A stretch of 29,163 bases of DNA from CAYQUC01 sp048061315 (GCA_048061315.1 JBGMRJ010000026.1:1-29163); one strand, 5' to 3'; counted from the first letter of the stretch, positions 7,384 through 16,892 are shown. The notes: a model not told the origin generated them from the letters alone. A program made the numbers and translations.

Positions 7384-8967
7384 TTAAATAGGGCATTCAA
7401 AGTTAAATTTAGCACCACCTAATGTTGAATCAGAAATCGTAATTTTACCATTATGCCAGATGGCAATTTGTTTTACGATAGATAAGCCCAGACCACAGCC
7501 TCCTGAACGACGATCTCGACTAAAATCAAGTCGTGTAAAAGGCTCTAATATTTTATTCCTGTCATCCTCAGGCACGCCAGGACCATCATCTTCAACTGAA
7601 ATTATAAAAGTATCGCTATTGTGGCTGGCACTAATTCTAATATCATTTTTAGCATAACGAATGGCATTATTGATAAGATTGCTAATGGCACGATGAATTA
7701 ACTTTGAATCGATTGTAATTTGTTTATTCTCCAGGTCATTGGTTTTATCCAGATGTAAATTAATTTCAAAGATTCCCAGGCGGTGATGTTCGGTAAAATT
7801 ATTGATCCAGGATTCAAAGTGCAACGATTCAAGCTTAAGTTCAGGTTTTTCGCGATCAAATTGTGCATAAGTTAAAAGTTCAGATACCAGACTATCGAGT
7901 TCATCAATATCCGTATTCATACTGTCAATGTATTTTTGAGTTGTCCCCTGATCTTTAGATTGTTTTAACATTTCAATTCCAAAGCGTAGGCGTGAAATCG
8001 GTGTTCGAAGTTCATGCGATACAGCATTGGTTAATTCTTTGTGAGAATCGATTAATTTTTTAATTCGATCCGCCATGCCATTAAAGGTTTCAGTTACCCG
8101 TAAAATGGCAGAATTTTTTCGAACCTTGATTCTGGTATCGAATTGGCCGTTTCCGAATTTTAATGCCGCGTATGATAATTGTGTTAAATCTTTTGAGATA
8201 GGTCGCATCCAGATATAAATGGTTATTGCAATCATAATGGCAAGTAAGGCCATAGCGTAATGAAACAGATCAACAATAAAGGTACTAACATGAATAGGTC
8301 CTGCCTGAATAACATAGTTAGAGTCAGGCACGCGTTTATAAAACGTTTTACCATTTCCATGAGGATTTTTTGCGTATGTTCCTCCATCACGAATTATGTC
8401 TACGTATTCTTTGTCGAGTGTGAGATCATTCAATAATACAAGTTTTAAAGGGTACTGAAAGCCTTTGGACATCTCTTTCAATGCCGGTGCCCATTCTTCT
8501 TGAGGATGTTTTTTAAGATGTTTCATCCCAATATAATAAGCACCGCGTGCACTTCGTTCAAAGTGCTCTAAACCGGTTTCGCGATAAGACATGCTGATCA
8601 CTTTGCGAGTGTCGGGTATTAAAGAATACATGGTTTCAGCAACAGTAAAGGTATCTTTTGTAGTGGCTAACATACCGCTATTAAGTCGTTCGATTTGCTT
8701 TTGAGAAAAATTTAATTCAGACAAATTATGCAAATCCAGATGATAGCCAAAATGTGGTTTTAGCTCTTTTATTTTATCAGGCCATTTATCTTTTGGTACT
8801 GAGTAAAGTTCTTTCTTTATAAGATAAAAAGTACCATTGGCTTCATTTGATATTTGTTGTGCAAGAATGTCATCCAATAATATTTCTGGTAGCGTTTTAA
8901 GACCAATTATGAATAATGCAATTGTAATCGCCAGAAAAATGTATAATCGAACAAAACTTCGTCCCAT
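7384..8967 (-). CDS. RstB-like sensor histidine kinase with duplicated sensor module
   Basis: A 527-residue inner-membrane kinase, about 90 residues longer than usual RstB proteins. The order is TM1 (about 8-22), a periplasmic region to about 230, TM2 (235-253), HAMP (254-308), HisKA with phospho-acceptor His318 in NAVSHELRTPISRLRF, and HATPase with N-box NLINNAIRYAK, EDDGPGVP and GGCGLGLSIVKQ. The H-box text SHELRTPISRLRF is the RstB type. The periplasmic part contains two similar modules (about 47-128 and 144-224), each with a WxxxLKEL-like helix, F/YxxL, and an ETMY-xxxPDT or KTFY-xxVPDS segment. It is four bases downstream of its response regulator gene. The signal sensed is unknown; RstB relatives respond through PhoP-linked or acid and manganese cues. 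Confidence 0.88.
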   Translation of the reverse strand: MGRSFVRLYIFLAITIALFIIGLKTLPEILLDDILAQQISNEANGTFYLIKKELYSVPKDKWPDKIKELKPHFGYHLDLHNLSELNFSQKQIERLNSGMLATTKDTFTVAETMYSLIPDTRKVISMSYRETGLEHFERSARGAYYIGMKHLKKHPQEEWAPALKEMSKGFQYPLKLVLLNDLTLDKEYVDIIRDGGTYAKNPHGNGKTFYKRVPDSNYVIQAGPIHVSTFIVDLFHYAMALLAIMIAITIYIWMRPISKDLTQLSYAALKFGNGQFDTRIKVRKNSAILRVTETFNGMADRIKKLIDSHKELTNAVSHELRTPISRLRFGIEMLKQSKDQGTTQKYIDSMNTDIDELDSLVSELLTYAQFDREKPELKLESLHFESWINNFTEHHRLGIFEINLHLDKTNDLENKQITIDSKLIHRAISNLINNAIRYAKNDIRISASHNSDTFIISVEDDGPGVPEDDRNKILEPFTRLDFSRDRRSGGCGLGLSIVKQIAIWHNGKITISDSTLGGAKFNFECPI

Positions 8968-8971
8968 GATT

Positions 8972-9709
8972 TTATTCCACAGTATTTTCTACAACAAACA
9001 TATAACCTTTTCGGTGAATTGTTTTTATCTTTTGTGATGGGTGTTCAGTATCACCAATCTTCTTACGTAACCTTGAAATGGTAATGTCGGTTGAACGATT
9101 TAAACCGTTATAGCCAATTCCCCTGAGGCTCGCTAGAATTTTATCGCGGCTTAAAATTTCTCCGGCATTATTAGCCAACAACCAGAGTAACTCAAATTCG
9201 GTATTGGTTAATTCAATTGGATTATCATTTATATATAACTGACGTGAAGATTTATTAATTCGAATCTCATTAAATACCAGTTCATTGCCAAATAAAGTGG
9301 CTTTCTGGCCAGATTGATATTTTGTTTTTGTGCGGCGTAATAAAGCGCGAATTCGCGCTAGCAATACCCGTGGTTGAACCGGTTTAGTAATGTAATCATC
9401 AGCTCCAAACTCCAGGCCAAGAACCTGATCAATATCATCATTTTTTGCTGTTAACATCAGGATTGGGCAATCAATTTCGTGACGAACAAATTTACATACT
9501 TGTAAACCATCCATGCCGGGTAACATAACATCTAGGATAATTAGATCAGGATTAGTTTCGAGTATTCGTTTAACTGCGGTATCACCACGGTGTTCAACGG
9601 TTACCGAAAGATCATGTTGTTCAAGATACTCAACGACCAGGAGTGCAAGACGTTCATCATCTTCAACCAATATAATTCTGGGCTTGATTTGAGTTTGCTC
9701 AGTTGTCAT
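8972..9709 (-). CDS. OmpR/RstA-family response regulator
   Basis: A 245-residue two-domain regulator. The receiver has the acidic pocket EDDE (16-19), phospho-acceptor Asp60 in LIILDVMLPGMDGLQ and Lys109 in YITKPVQPR. The C-terminal winged helix has FNEIRINKSSRQLYIND, ELTNTEFELLWLLANNAGEI and RSTDITISRLRKKIG. This matches RstA more closely than OmpR or PhoP, fitting the RstB-type kinase encoded directly downstream. The pair forms an operon. On the minus strand a TATAAT box at about 9738-9743 could be its -10 element; I see no convincing -35. The DNA targets are unknown. Confidence 0.9.
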   Translation of the reverse strand: MTTEQTQIKPRIILVEDDERLALLVVEYLEQHDLSVTVEHRGDTAVKRILETNPDLIILDVMLPGMDGLQVCKFVRHEIDCPILMLTAKNDDIDQVLGLEFGADDYITKPVQPRVLLARIRALLRRTKTKYQSGQKATLFGNELVFNEIRINKSSRQLYINDNPIELTNTEFELLWLLANNAGEILSRDKILASLRGIGYNGLNRSTDITISRLRKKIGDTEHPSQKIKTIHRKGYMFVVENTVE

Positions 9710-9969
9710 TTCCCTAAACCTGTCCTTTGGTGAGCATATTATAATGCGTAATATTTAAAAAAAATCAGGGGGTAGTTGACTATATCAAAGATTAATTAAT
9801 GACACAGTGATATTTGGTGCTTAATTATTCAATTGTTGTAACAACTTGTTTCATCATTAACTCATTGTTATCTAGACTATTATGTTAAGACCTATTTGAT
9901 ACATTTCGCTACAGGCAAACAGTTGATTGTATGACATAATTACTCTAAATCGATTTAATTGGTATAACT

Positions 9970-10560
9970 ATGAACCTTGTAGGAAAATTCTTACTGTATT
10001 TTTTAAGCTTTGGAGTGGCGGGTTATGCTGTTTTTACCTATACCATTTTGCCTTTAGGTGCCGTGGTTTCACCTGCAATGAAATTAAATTTCATCGCGCA
10101 TTCTTCGGTAATTTATACCCACGTATTTGCATCATTACTGGCCTTACTTATTGGACCGTTTCAGTTTAATACCCGGTTTCGATCAAAATACAAAAATGCC
10201 CATCGGTGGATGGGGCGTTTATACTTAGCGGTAGGAGTACTGCTGGGAGGGTTATCGGGTTTATATCTGTCACAGTTAGCCGCTGGAGGCAGTGTGGCCA
10301 GAACCGGTTTTGGCATTCTTGCAATTCTTTGGCTTTACTCCGGATTCCGTGCCTATTTATCGATTCGTCGAGGTGCAATCTCTGACCATAAAAAATGGAT
10401 GATACGAAATTTTTCATTAACCTTCGCGGCTGTTACCTTGCGGCTGTATTTACCATTGAGTATGGCGAGTGGAGTTGAGTTTACATTGGCCTATGCCATC
10501 ATCGCCTGGCTTTGCTGGGTGCCTAATTTAATTTTTGCTGAATGGCGTTTTGTTAATTAG
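9970..10560 (+). CDS. DUF2306 family membrane protein
   Basis: A 196-residue polytopic membrane protein with about six hydrophobic helices. The family features are the segment FIAHSSVIYTHVFASLLALL, the motif YKNAHRWMGRLYLAVG (His and HRxxGR), and a later SDHKKWMIRNFSLTFAAVTLRL. These histidines resemble those of haem-binding membrane proteins, but no ligand is proven. It stands alone on the plus strand, divergent from the response regulator with 260 bases between them. No recognised operator was found in that gap, only an AT-rich stretch with the dyad GTTGTAACAAC near 9833. Function unknown. Confidence 0.8.
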   Translation: MNLVGKFLLYFLSFGVAGYAVFTYTILPLGAVVSPAMKLNFIAHSSVIYTHVFASLLALLIGPFQFNTRFRSKYKNAHRWMGRLYLAVGVLLGGLSGLYLSQLAAGGSVARTGFGILAILWLYSGFRAYLSIRRGAISDHKKWMIRNFSLTFAAVTLRLYLPLSMASGVEFTLAYAIIAWLCWVPNLIFAEWRFVN

Positions 10561-10701
10561 TATTAAGCAGGTTACATACTGTAACAAATAGTGATACCAA
10601 TCTGTGCTTTAATAAAATAGCTTACCGCAAGAATCGAAAAGTAATTGTATTTAAAAGTAATAAAATCTTTTATACATTTTTAAATTTATGGAGATCTGAA
10701 A

Positions 10702-11718
10702 ATGAGTAAATTCGGAAAACTACTGATGAATCGTTTTAGTTTATTAATAATAGTATACAGTGCTACAGTAATGGTATTGTTTTGTAATTTACAGGAAGCA
10801 CAAGCTGAACAGAAATTAATAACCGCTTATGTTGGTGTCGATGCTGTTGAAAATTCTGCCTATGCATACGATGAAAATTTTGTGAGAATGCCAGACAATC
10901 CGGTAATTCCAAAAACCAGTTATATTCCACTACCTGAAAATCAGGCTTTGTGGTATGTGGCAAGTAATATCGATATAGTTCGTCGTAATGATGATGGTAG
11001 TATTGATATTGTTTCGGATAATCCGGCTTACTCTGAAATGATTCATCATTTAGTCTGGGGTTATACTGCACCAAATCGACAACGGGAATTTGAATGCGGC
11101 TATCCCTGGCTTATCCCCGTTGGTAGTGAACTTACTAATTTCCATTTCCCAAAAGGTTATGCCTATAAATTAGATGGTGGTGCATTGTTTCCGATTTGGC
11201 ATTGGGAAAATCCAGCTAATGTAGCTGCAGCTGAAAAAATCTATTTACGATTTCAAATTCTGGTTGATGACAAGGATGCAGGATATAAAGACACCAATAT
11301 TGACTGGGTTGATACTGTTCCGTGTGTTTCCGGGTTTTCAGTTCCACCGGGTAAATCCAAAAAGGTTTCACCTAAGTGGCCAGTAAATTCAGATAGAAGA
11401 ATTATCGCGGTACTACCCCACATTCATGATCACGGTGATGAAATAAAATTTAAAAGTACGCAAGGAACTATACGTGAGTTTAAACCGGAGTATCAAAATA
11501 TTCCGGTCGCGCATGACGATGTCGGGCAAGGGCCAACATTATTGCATTCACATAAAGATCATCTACCTGTTGATAGTTTATATGCCTGGACACCAGGACA
11601 GTATGGGCCAGTGATTAAAGCAGGAGATTCATTATGGCTTGAAACAGAATATGATAATCCCCATGACATTGATATTGATAATATGCTGATAGTGTTTATC
11701 TTTTGGGAAAAGTTGTAG
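10702..11718 (+). CDS. Secreted protein with PHM-like copper-ligand pattern (Cu-dependent monooxygenase-like)
   Basis: A 338-residue exported protein. A long N-terminus with a hydrophobic segment (13-30) ends near AQAE, so the mature part starts around residue 36. Seen in order are MIHHLVWGY with His115-His116, WHW with His167, VLPHIHDHGDE with His240 and His242, and DIDNMLIVF with Met328. This His-His, His, His-x-His, Met set and its spacing (125 then 86-88 residues) resemble the two mononuclear copper sites of peptidylglycine monooxygenase (107/108, 172, 242/244, 314). Calling it a type II ascorbate-dependent monooxygenase relative is therefore reasonable, but the fold is inferred from the ligand pattern and overall sequence identity is not obvious. 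The start has GGAG upstream. Neighbours give no substrate clue. Confidence 0.5.
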   Translation: MSKFGKLLMNRFSLLIIVYSATVMVLFCNLQEAQAEQKLITAYVGVDAVENSAYAYDENFVRMPDNPVIPKTSYIPLPENQALWYVASNIDIVRRNDDGSIDIVSDNPAYSEMIHHLVWGYTAPNRQREFECGYPWLIPVGSELTNFHFPKGYAYKLDGGALFPIWHWENPANVAAAEKIYLRFQILVDDKDAGYKDTNIDWVDTVPCVSGFSVPPGKSKKVSPKWPVNSDRRIIAVLPHIHDHGDEIKFKSTQGTIREFKPEYQNIPVAHDDVGQGPTLLHSHKDHLPVDSLYAWTPGQYGPVIKAGDSLWLETEYDNPHDIDIDNMLIVFIFWEKL

Positions 11719-11724
11719 TTTTTA

Positions 11725-11761
11725 GTGGATAACAATTTATTTACGTAACATTGTTATCCAC
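11725..11761. terminator. Hairpin at the convergent ends of two genes
   Basis: GTGGATAACAAT and ATTGTTATCCAC form twelve perfect pairs around a 13-base loop. The right arm lies inside the last codons of the downstream metallopeptidase gene, whose stop is at 11739-11737. T runs are absent on the exit side in both directions, so it may terminate weakly or only protect the 3' ends. Confidence 0.55.
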
Positions 11762-12420
11762 CTTCCCAGGTTTAACAAACTAGCTAACGATGCAGCCACA
11801 TAAGTATAAGCAGCAGCACGTAAAATTCGTTTAACTGCTGCGACATCTTTTTTAGTAATATAATTACCATCGATTAACATTGGTAATGCTTTTCCAAAAC
11901 TAGCATCAATTTCTACCGGCAGCGTAACCAGATGTACCAAGGTTGCAACTCCCATCGAGCTAAGACCCAGTATTAAAGTAATAAGTGCAATTGCCGGTGA
12001 ACGGCTAAAAATTGTTAATATCGGTAGTGCGATCATAACCATTACGCCAAGTTGTTGCGCACTTTGTGCCAGTTTGATTAATTTTGTACGGGTTGCAAGC
12101 TTGGCTTCATTTCTAAAATCCTGAACGGCATGGCCGACTTCATGTGCGGCTACTGCAACTGCCGTAAGTGAGTTATCAGAATAATTTCGTTCGCTTAAGC
12201 GCACTGCTTTATCGGTTGGGTCATAATGATCACCTTTATCCGTTTTTTCAACAATCACATTGGTGATGTTGTAATGTTTTAGTAGATGCGTTGCAAGCTC
12301 ACCACCAGTGCCCGGTATCCTTTCCAGTTTTTTTGAATAACGTTTAAAAATAGATTGCGCCCAAACTTGAGGGCCGTAGATAACCAGTAGGATTAAAATG
12401 AGAATGATAACGATATGCAT
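11737..12420 (-). CDS. YugP-type membrane-bound zinc metallopeptidase
   Basis: A 227-residue protein of the Zn_peptidase_2 family. An N-terminal helix (1-16) is followed by a short loop and by the catalytic HEVGH at 93-97 in AVAAHEVGHAVQD. Hydrophobic helices follow at about 122-139 and 142-165, then LPVEIDASFGKALPML, where the acidic residue is probably the third zinc ligand. Length and motif order fit YugP, an integral-membrane protein of unknown substrate. It is the last of a minus-strand series (argS, SPOR gene, this gene), with 65 bases separating it from the SPOR gene. Confidence 0.87.
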   Translation of the reverse strand: MHIVIILILILLVIYGPQVWAQSIFKRYSKKLERIPGTGGELATHLLKHYNITNVIVEKTDKGDHYDPTDKAVRLSERNYSDNSLTAVAVAAHEVGHAVQDFRNEAKLATRTKLIKLAQSAQQLGVMVMIALPILTIFSRSPAIALITLILGLSSMGVATLVHLVTLPVEIDASFGKALPMLIDGNYITKKDVAAVKRILRAAAYTYVAASLASLLNLGRWITMLRK

Positions 12421-12485
12421 AGTTGTAACGACTAATCCAGGGTTCTTCCCCGTTTATGTCCTTGAATTTTTAATAGCAAAAATAA

Positions 12486-13085
12486 TCAGGTTTTTAATTT
12501 TAACACCATTGTTCTAATATGTTTTTTCTGCAGGCGGTGTCTAATTTTATCCATTTTACGGGCACTGGTGAATGGCCCAATACGAACTCGGTGCCAGGTG
12601 TCGGTTTTGTTAATAGTGACAGTTTGAATTTCTGCATTTACACCGAGTAATGCCAGGTTGGCTTTTAGTTTATCGGCTTCGGATAATTGTCGAAAAGAAC
12701 CGGCTTGTAATACGTATTTGTATTTAGGGTTGGCTTTCTTTTGGGCTTCCTGTTTTTTTAACTGTTCCAGATCCGGAATGGGGACTTCTATTTCGGGTAG
12801 TATTTTATAAAAATCGAAACCAATAATGGGTTTATCTGTTTTGTTTTCGGTTTTTATATTATTTTTATTGTTGTGTTTAATATTGGCATCAACAACATCA
12901 TTTGCAAAGTTTTTAACCACGGTATTGAGGGGTGGGGTATTTGCTGTTTCAGGACGATGCTCTTTAATAAATACCAATAAAGCAACAAACAGCCCGACAG
13001 TTAAGCCACCGAGCATCCATGCCCATCCTGGCAGGCTGTGTTTTTCTCTGCTGCTGCGTGTTTTTTTTGCGTAATCTTGAGTCAT
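12486..13085 (-). CDS. SPOR-domain cell-envelope protein, FtsN-like
   Basis: A 199-residue bitopic inner-membrane protein. It has a short basic cytoplasmic start, one membrane helix (about 22-40), a low-complexity periplasmic linker rich in Lys and Asn, and a C-terminal SPOR domain (about 123-198) with YVLQAGSFRQLSEADKLKA and WHRVRIGPFTSARKM. SPOR domains bind denuded glycan strands at the division septum. The position directly after argS is the one taken by ftsN-like SPOR genes in many Gammaproteobacteria. I would not call it FtsN without showing the essential juxtamembrane motif, which I cannot identify. Confidence 0.85.
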   Translation of the reverse strand: MTQDYAKKTRSSREKHSLPGWAWMLGGLTVGLFVALLVFIKEHRPETANTPPLNTVVKNFANDVVDANIKHNNKNNIKTENKTDKPIIGFDFYKILPEIEVPIPDLEQLKKQEAQKKANPKYKYVLQAGSFRQLSEADKLKANLALLGVNAEIQTVTINKTDTWHRVRIGPFTSARKMDKIRHRLQKKHIRTMVLKLKT

Positions 13086-13107
13086 TATCTATCTTGATTA
13101 AATTTAG

Positions 13108-14898
13108 TTACATGGATTCTGGTGCGGATACACCAATTAAGCTTAAACCATTTTGTAACACTTGCCGGGTTGCATGTAGTAATAGTAATCGCGCATTTCG
13201 AAGTGTGGTATCGTCTATCAGGATTCGAATTCGTTTATTATCGGCATCATAATAACTGTGCAATACCGTGGCAAGCTGGCGTAAATAGTTACAGAGTATG
13301 TAAGCTTCGTGGTCTTTTGCCGCTTTTTCAATTAATGCTGGATATTGTTGCAAGGTATTCATTAGAGCAACTTCGCTTTGTTCTGTGAGCGCCGCGATAT
13401 TTTCCAGACCTACACCTTCATCATAAGCCATATCGGTTTCGGATGCTTTGCGGATAACACTACAAATTCTTGCGTGCGCATATTGAATATAATATAAAGG
13501 ATTTTCACTGGATTGTTTACGTGCTAAATCCATATCGAAGTCCAGATGTTGTTCATTTTTACGCATGACGTAAAAAAAGCGTGTGGCATCATTACCCACT
13601 TCACGACGTAGTTGTCGTAAGGTAATGAATTCTCCCGAACGGGTCGACATGGCTTTCTTTTCGCCGCCTTCATACAAATTAACGAATTGCACCAGCAGTA
13701 CTTCTAAGGAATCGGCTCTGCCGGATAAGGCATCCATCGCGGCTTTGACGCGGGGCACATAACCATGGTGATCCGAACCCCAGATATCAATGATTTCATC
13801 GTAACCGCGATCCAGTTTATTAGTGTGGTAGGCGATGTCGGATGCGATATAGGTTTTTAAACCATTATCCCGCACCAGCACCCGATCTTTTTCATCATCA
13901 AAAGCAGTGGAGCGAAACCAGACCTTGCCTTCTTTTTCAAAAATGTATCCCTTCTCGCGTAACCGTTCAATAGCGTCATCAACCGCACCCGAGGTTATCA
14001 AGCTGCGCTCTGAAAACCATTCATCATAAAAAACGCCAAAGCTTTCGAGATCATTTTTAATATCACTAAGTAAATGATTTAATGCCACATCAAATACTAT
14101 TTGGTAATTATCGCCGAGTAATTGTTTGCTATTGGCAATAATACCATCAATGTGTTTTTCTTTATCGCCATCGGGATTGGAATCGGTTAAATCGTCTGGC
14201 ACATTTTTCATAACATCAGCAATAGCATGACGATACGTGTCGTTATTTTCTCGATGTAGCGTGGCGGCTATGTCCCAAACATAGTCACCTTGGTAAGCGT
14301 TATTAGGGAACACGATGGTTTCACCACACAAATCCAGATAGCGTAAATAGACACTGGCGGCCAGAATATCCATTTGGCGTCCGGCATCATTAACGTAGTA
14401 TTCACGGTGAACTTGATAACCAATAGCTGCCAGTAAGTTACTCACCACTGCACCAAAGGCCGCACCGCGACCATGCCCGACATGCAAAGGCCCGGTTGGG
14501 TTTGCCGAAACAAATTCCACCTGAACTTTTTTACCCGCAGCAATATTAGAGCAACCAAACTTAGCACCTTGTTTGATTATTTCAGGTAACACCGTTAAGA
14601 ATGCTGTTTTATTTAAATAAAAATTAATAAATCCCGGGCCGGCAATTTCCACCTTGCTAAGCAATTCAGAAGCCGGTAATGCGCTAATAATTTTTTCAGC
14701 GAGATCACGCGGTTTACATTTGGCTGCTTTTGCAAGTGTTAATGCCAGGTTACTGGCAAAGTCACCATGGGCGCGATCATCGGCCTTGCCTTTAGCTTGA
14801 TCCAGTTGGATGCGGATAGTGGTGTCACTTGGAATATCACCATTTTCAATCAGGGTAGCTGTTGCGGTATTTAATAAATTGCTTAATGCGTCTTTCAT
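13108..14898 (-). CDS. argS: Arginyl-tRNA synthetase
   Basis: A 596-residue class I synthetase that charges tRNA-Arg. The HIGH-type motif is HVGH at 139-142 in SANPTGPLHVGHGRG, and the second active-site motif is KAMSTRSGEF beginning at about 415. The N-terminal additional domain and the C-terminal anticodon-binding DALR domain (LCNYLRQLATVLHSYYDA) are both present. Length is normal for the bacterial type. No premature stop or missing block is visible. It is followed after 22 bases by the SPOR gene, probably co-transcribed. The 86-base upstream gap contains an AT-rich stretch but no clear leader structure. Confidence 0.97.
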   Translation of the reverse strand: MKDALSNLLNTATATLIENGDIPSDTTIRIQLDQAKGKADDRAHGDFASNLALTLAKAAKCKPRDLAEKIISALPASELLSKVEIAGPGFINFYLNKTAFLTVLPEIIKQGAKFGCSNIAAGKKVQVEFVSANPTGPLHVGHGRGAAFGAVVSNLLAAIGYQVHREYYVNDAGRQMDILAASVYLRYLDLCGETIVFPNNAYQGDYVWDIAATLHRENNDTYRHAIADVMKNVPDDLTDSNPDGDKEKHIDGIIANSKQLLGDNYQIVFDVALNHLLSDIKNDLESFGVFYDEWFSERSLITSGAVDDAIERLREKGYIFEKEGKVWFRSTAFDDEKDRVLVRDNGLKTYIASDIAYHTNKLDRGYDEIIDIWGSDHHGYVPRVKAAMDALSGRADSLEVLLVQFVNLYEGGEKKAMSTRSGEFITLRQLRREVGNDATRFFYVMRKNEQHLDFDMDLARKQSSENPLYYIQYAHARICSVIRKASETDMAYDEGVGLENIAALTEQSEVALMNTLQQYPALIEKAAKDHEAYILCNYLRQLATVLHSYYDADNKRIRILIDDTTLRNARLLLLHATRQVLQNGLSLIGVSAPESM

Positions 14899-14984
14899 TT
14901 AAATTTGCTGGTTTGAGTTCTGTGTTAATCGTTTTATCAGGATACAGTATATATAGTATCTGAATACTATTCGTAAAACAGGCA

Positions 14985-16487
14985 TTATCGCTTGTTCTGG
15001 CTCGCTTGCAAAGTGCGGGCGATGCCGGTCATGGCATACACTGCACTATAGCTTCGCTGGATGCTTTCGAGTGTTTTTATAGCATCACCAAGTTCATTTT
15101 GTCTGGCCTGGAGAATGCTAATCTCACTATAGGCAATATCGCGCCATGAACGGCGATTAATTCGTGAGGCGATAGCGATAGCACGATTTAAATCCCCCAA
15201 TTTAGCAACCTGGGCACTAATTTCGGCTAAACAGGCAGCGCGATTTACCGGTCGATGAATGGACTCCATGGTTAATAATGCGCTATTAATATCGTCTTGT
15301 TGCGCATAGCGTATTGCCAGTTTGGTGAGGGTGTAGCCTTGAATATGCCCCATAATGGTTTGGATTTGCTCAGCAAAATGCACGGCTTCTTTGAGTTTAT
15401 TCATTTTGGCTAAACCCAGAGCAACATCGGCAATGGCCTGGGCACGTAAGCTGGCCAGATCAAAATCAGCCTGAGCGGCTTGTTGTTTGACCCGGGGTAA
15501 TGCGTTCACTGGAATATCGGGAATTGGACGTTGTCGAACATTCTGCAGTAACCACACTAACTCCTGTTTTGCTTCGGTAATATTCTGCTCTGAAGCGTTA
15601 ATGGTTAAATGCTGAATAATGACGGAGCTGGCTCTAACCTTGGCAATAACATCGGGTTGTTGTTGTCGAATATTTCGAGCCTGTTTTAGTTCATCAAAAT
15701 GGACTAACATTTTCACGATTGCCGCTTGGGCTTGTTTATGCTGTTGCGGATCCTTCATGTTGTGCCATGTAGCCAAAACTTGCTCAAATAATTGTCTGGC
15801 CAATTCTGCGTTCTGATCTTTGAGTAAGATGCTGTATTCGGCTTGTGCTGACAGTTGAAGTGCCGGAGATGCTTGCAATGCGATTAACGCCTTAATGACA
15901 CTGACTGTTTCGAATTGCATAATTTTGGGTAAGACCCTGTTATAAAAATGGCGATCAATACTCTTTTTAGGGTCTGTTGTTGCTAGCACAATTGCCTGTT
16001 GTATTAATTGTTTCGCTAATTCAGGTTGTTGATTGTCATAGTGTAAAATGGCGTTTAATATCAGTGCTGCAATTTTATCAGCTGATTGCTCAATTTCAGA
16101 CGTTATCCTGTTGGCTAAGGTGAGCAATTCACGGTTTGAAAGCTGTTGTTGCTTGGCTATTTCGCTAAGTTCAAATAAAGCATTAAATTGCAGCACCACT
16201 AAACGTATGTCCCTAATCGTATTCAATGCAGCTTGAATATCATTAGTTTGAAACCGTGTTTTCGCTATAACCGTTAACGCTTCAGCGTGCGCCACATCAT
16301 CCGACATTGTCGCTGTTATGGCCGATGCCGTTGCAAGTAAACACTCACTATCCGGTTGCTTTAGACACTGTTGCTCTAATTCCAAGGTTTCAAGACGAAG
16401 ATCATCATAAATAAGGCCATAGCCAGAGCATGATGTAATTATCAGTTGAATAATTAATACCAGAAGAATATGAAATCGTCGGGTCAC
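14985..16487 (-). CDS. Lipoprotein with tandem helical (TPR-like) repeats
   Basis: A 500-residue protein starting at GTG with AGGCGAG upstream. The signal peptide ends in a lipobox, LIITSC, with the lipid-bearing Cys at about 20 followed by Ser, which favours export to the outer membrane. The rest is almost entirely alpha-helical, rich in Ala, Gln and Leu. It has repeating blocks such as IAKTRFQTNDIQAALNTI, LTKLAIRYAQQDDINSALLT, LAEISAQVAKLGDLNRAIAI and YSEISILQARQNELGDAIKT, each about 32-35 residues. This is the look of TPR or SEL-like arrays that hold partner proteins. The partner is unknown. It lies 86 bases downstream of nothing on its own strand except the nucleotidyltransferase remnant. 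Confidence 0.75.
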   Translation of the reverse strand: MTRRFHILLVLIIQLIITSCSGYGLIYDDLRLETLELEQQCLKQPDSECLLATASAITATMSDDVAHAEALTVIAKTRFQTNDIQAALNTIRDIRLVVLQFNALFELSEIAKQQQLSNRELLTLANRITSEIEQSADKIAALILNAILHYDNQQPELAKQLIQQAIVLATTDPKKSIDRHFYNRVLPKIMQFETVSVIKALIALQASPALQLSAQAEYSILLKDQNAELARQLFEQVLATWHNMKDPQQHKQAQAAIVKMLVHFDELKQARNIRQQQPDVIAKVRASSVIIQHLTINASEQNITEAKQELVWLLQNVRQRPIPDIPVNALPRVKQQAAQADFDLASLRAQAIADVALGLAKMNKLKEAVHFAEQIQTIMGHIQGYTLTKLAIRYAQQDDINSALLTMESIHRPVNRAACLAEISAQVAKLGDLNRAIAIASRINRRSWRDIAYSEISILQARQNELGDAIKTLESIQRSYSAVYAMTGIARTLQASQNKR

Positions 16488-16523
16488 GTTTACTCGCCTA
16501 TGGATTTATCACTATGCAGAATG

Positions 16524-16892
16524 TTAGTTAGTGTGCAGATAAAGCTTAACCTTATCCTGAAGTGTGTCGGGTAATTTTTTCAAGCCAGTTACTAATTGTG
16601 TCACGAATTTTTCTGGCATTTTATGTGCCGCCTCAAATGCAAGTTGGATATCCCCAGGCCGATGTTCTAATAAAACAGTGAGCAATAACGCAGCTTGATC
16701 GATGTCTTTCAGTGTTTTTGTTTGAAAGGAACTGGCTCGTCGAGTTGAGGTAACAAGTTTATGTAATGCATAACGTGCAGGAGTCGGCACGTTCACTAAA
16801 ATTCCAGCTCGAGCAACTACCACCGCAGATTGTGTATCTTGCAATAGATAATCTAAGAAGCGAACAGGTTCAGGATGAATGGAGACATTGGC
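16524..16892 (-). pseudogene. 3' remnant of a GSU2403-family nucleotidyltransferase-fold gene
   Basis: Reading from just after the stop at 16895-16893, the frame gives SIHPEPVRFLDYLLQD, then AGILVNVPTPARYALHKLV and KTLKDIDQAALLL. This resembles the C-terminal part of GSU2403-type nucleotidyltransferase-like proteins (PF12281), where the text resembles RFLDFLL then VNVPxPxRYAxHKLI. The catalytic N-terminal domain is missing. The only usable start is a TTG at 16844 giving 106 residues and cutting into the homologous block, so I read this as a 5'-truncated gene rather than a functional one. The breakpoint lies about 70 bases from a long inverted repeat and 225 bases from the hipBA pair. Confidence 0.6.

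Noticed and set aside
9927..10169. 80-residue plus-strand frame ahead of the DUF2306 gene
   Set aside because: It overlaps the DUF2306 gene in another frame, is rich in Cys and aromatic residues without a pattern, and has no ribosome site.
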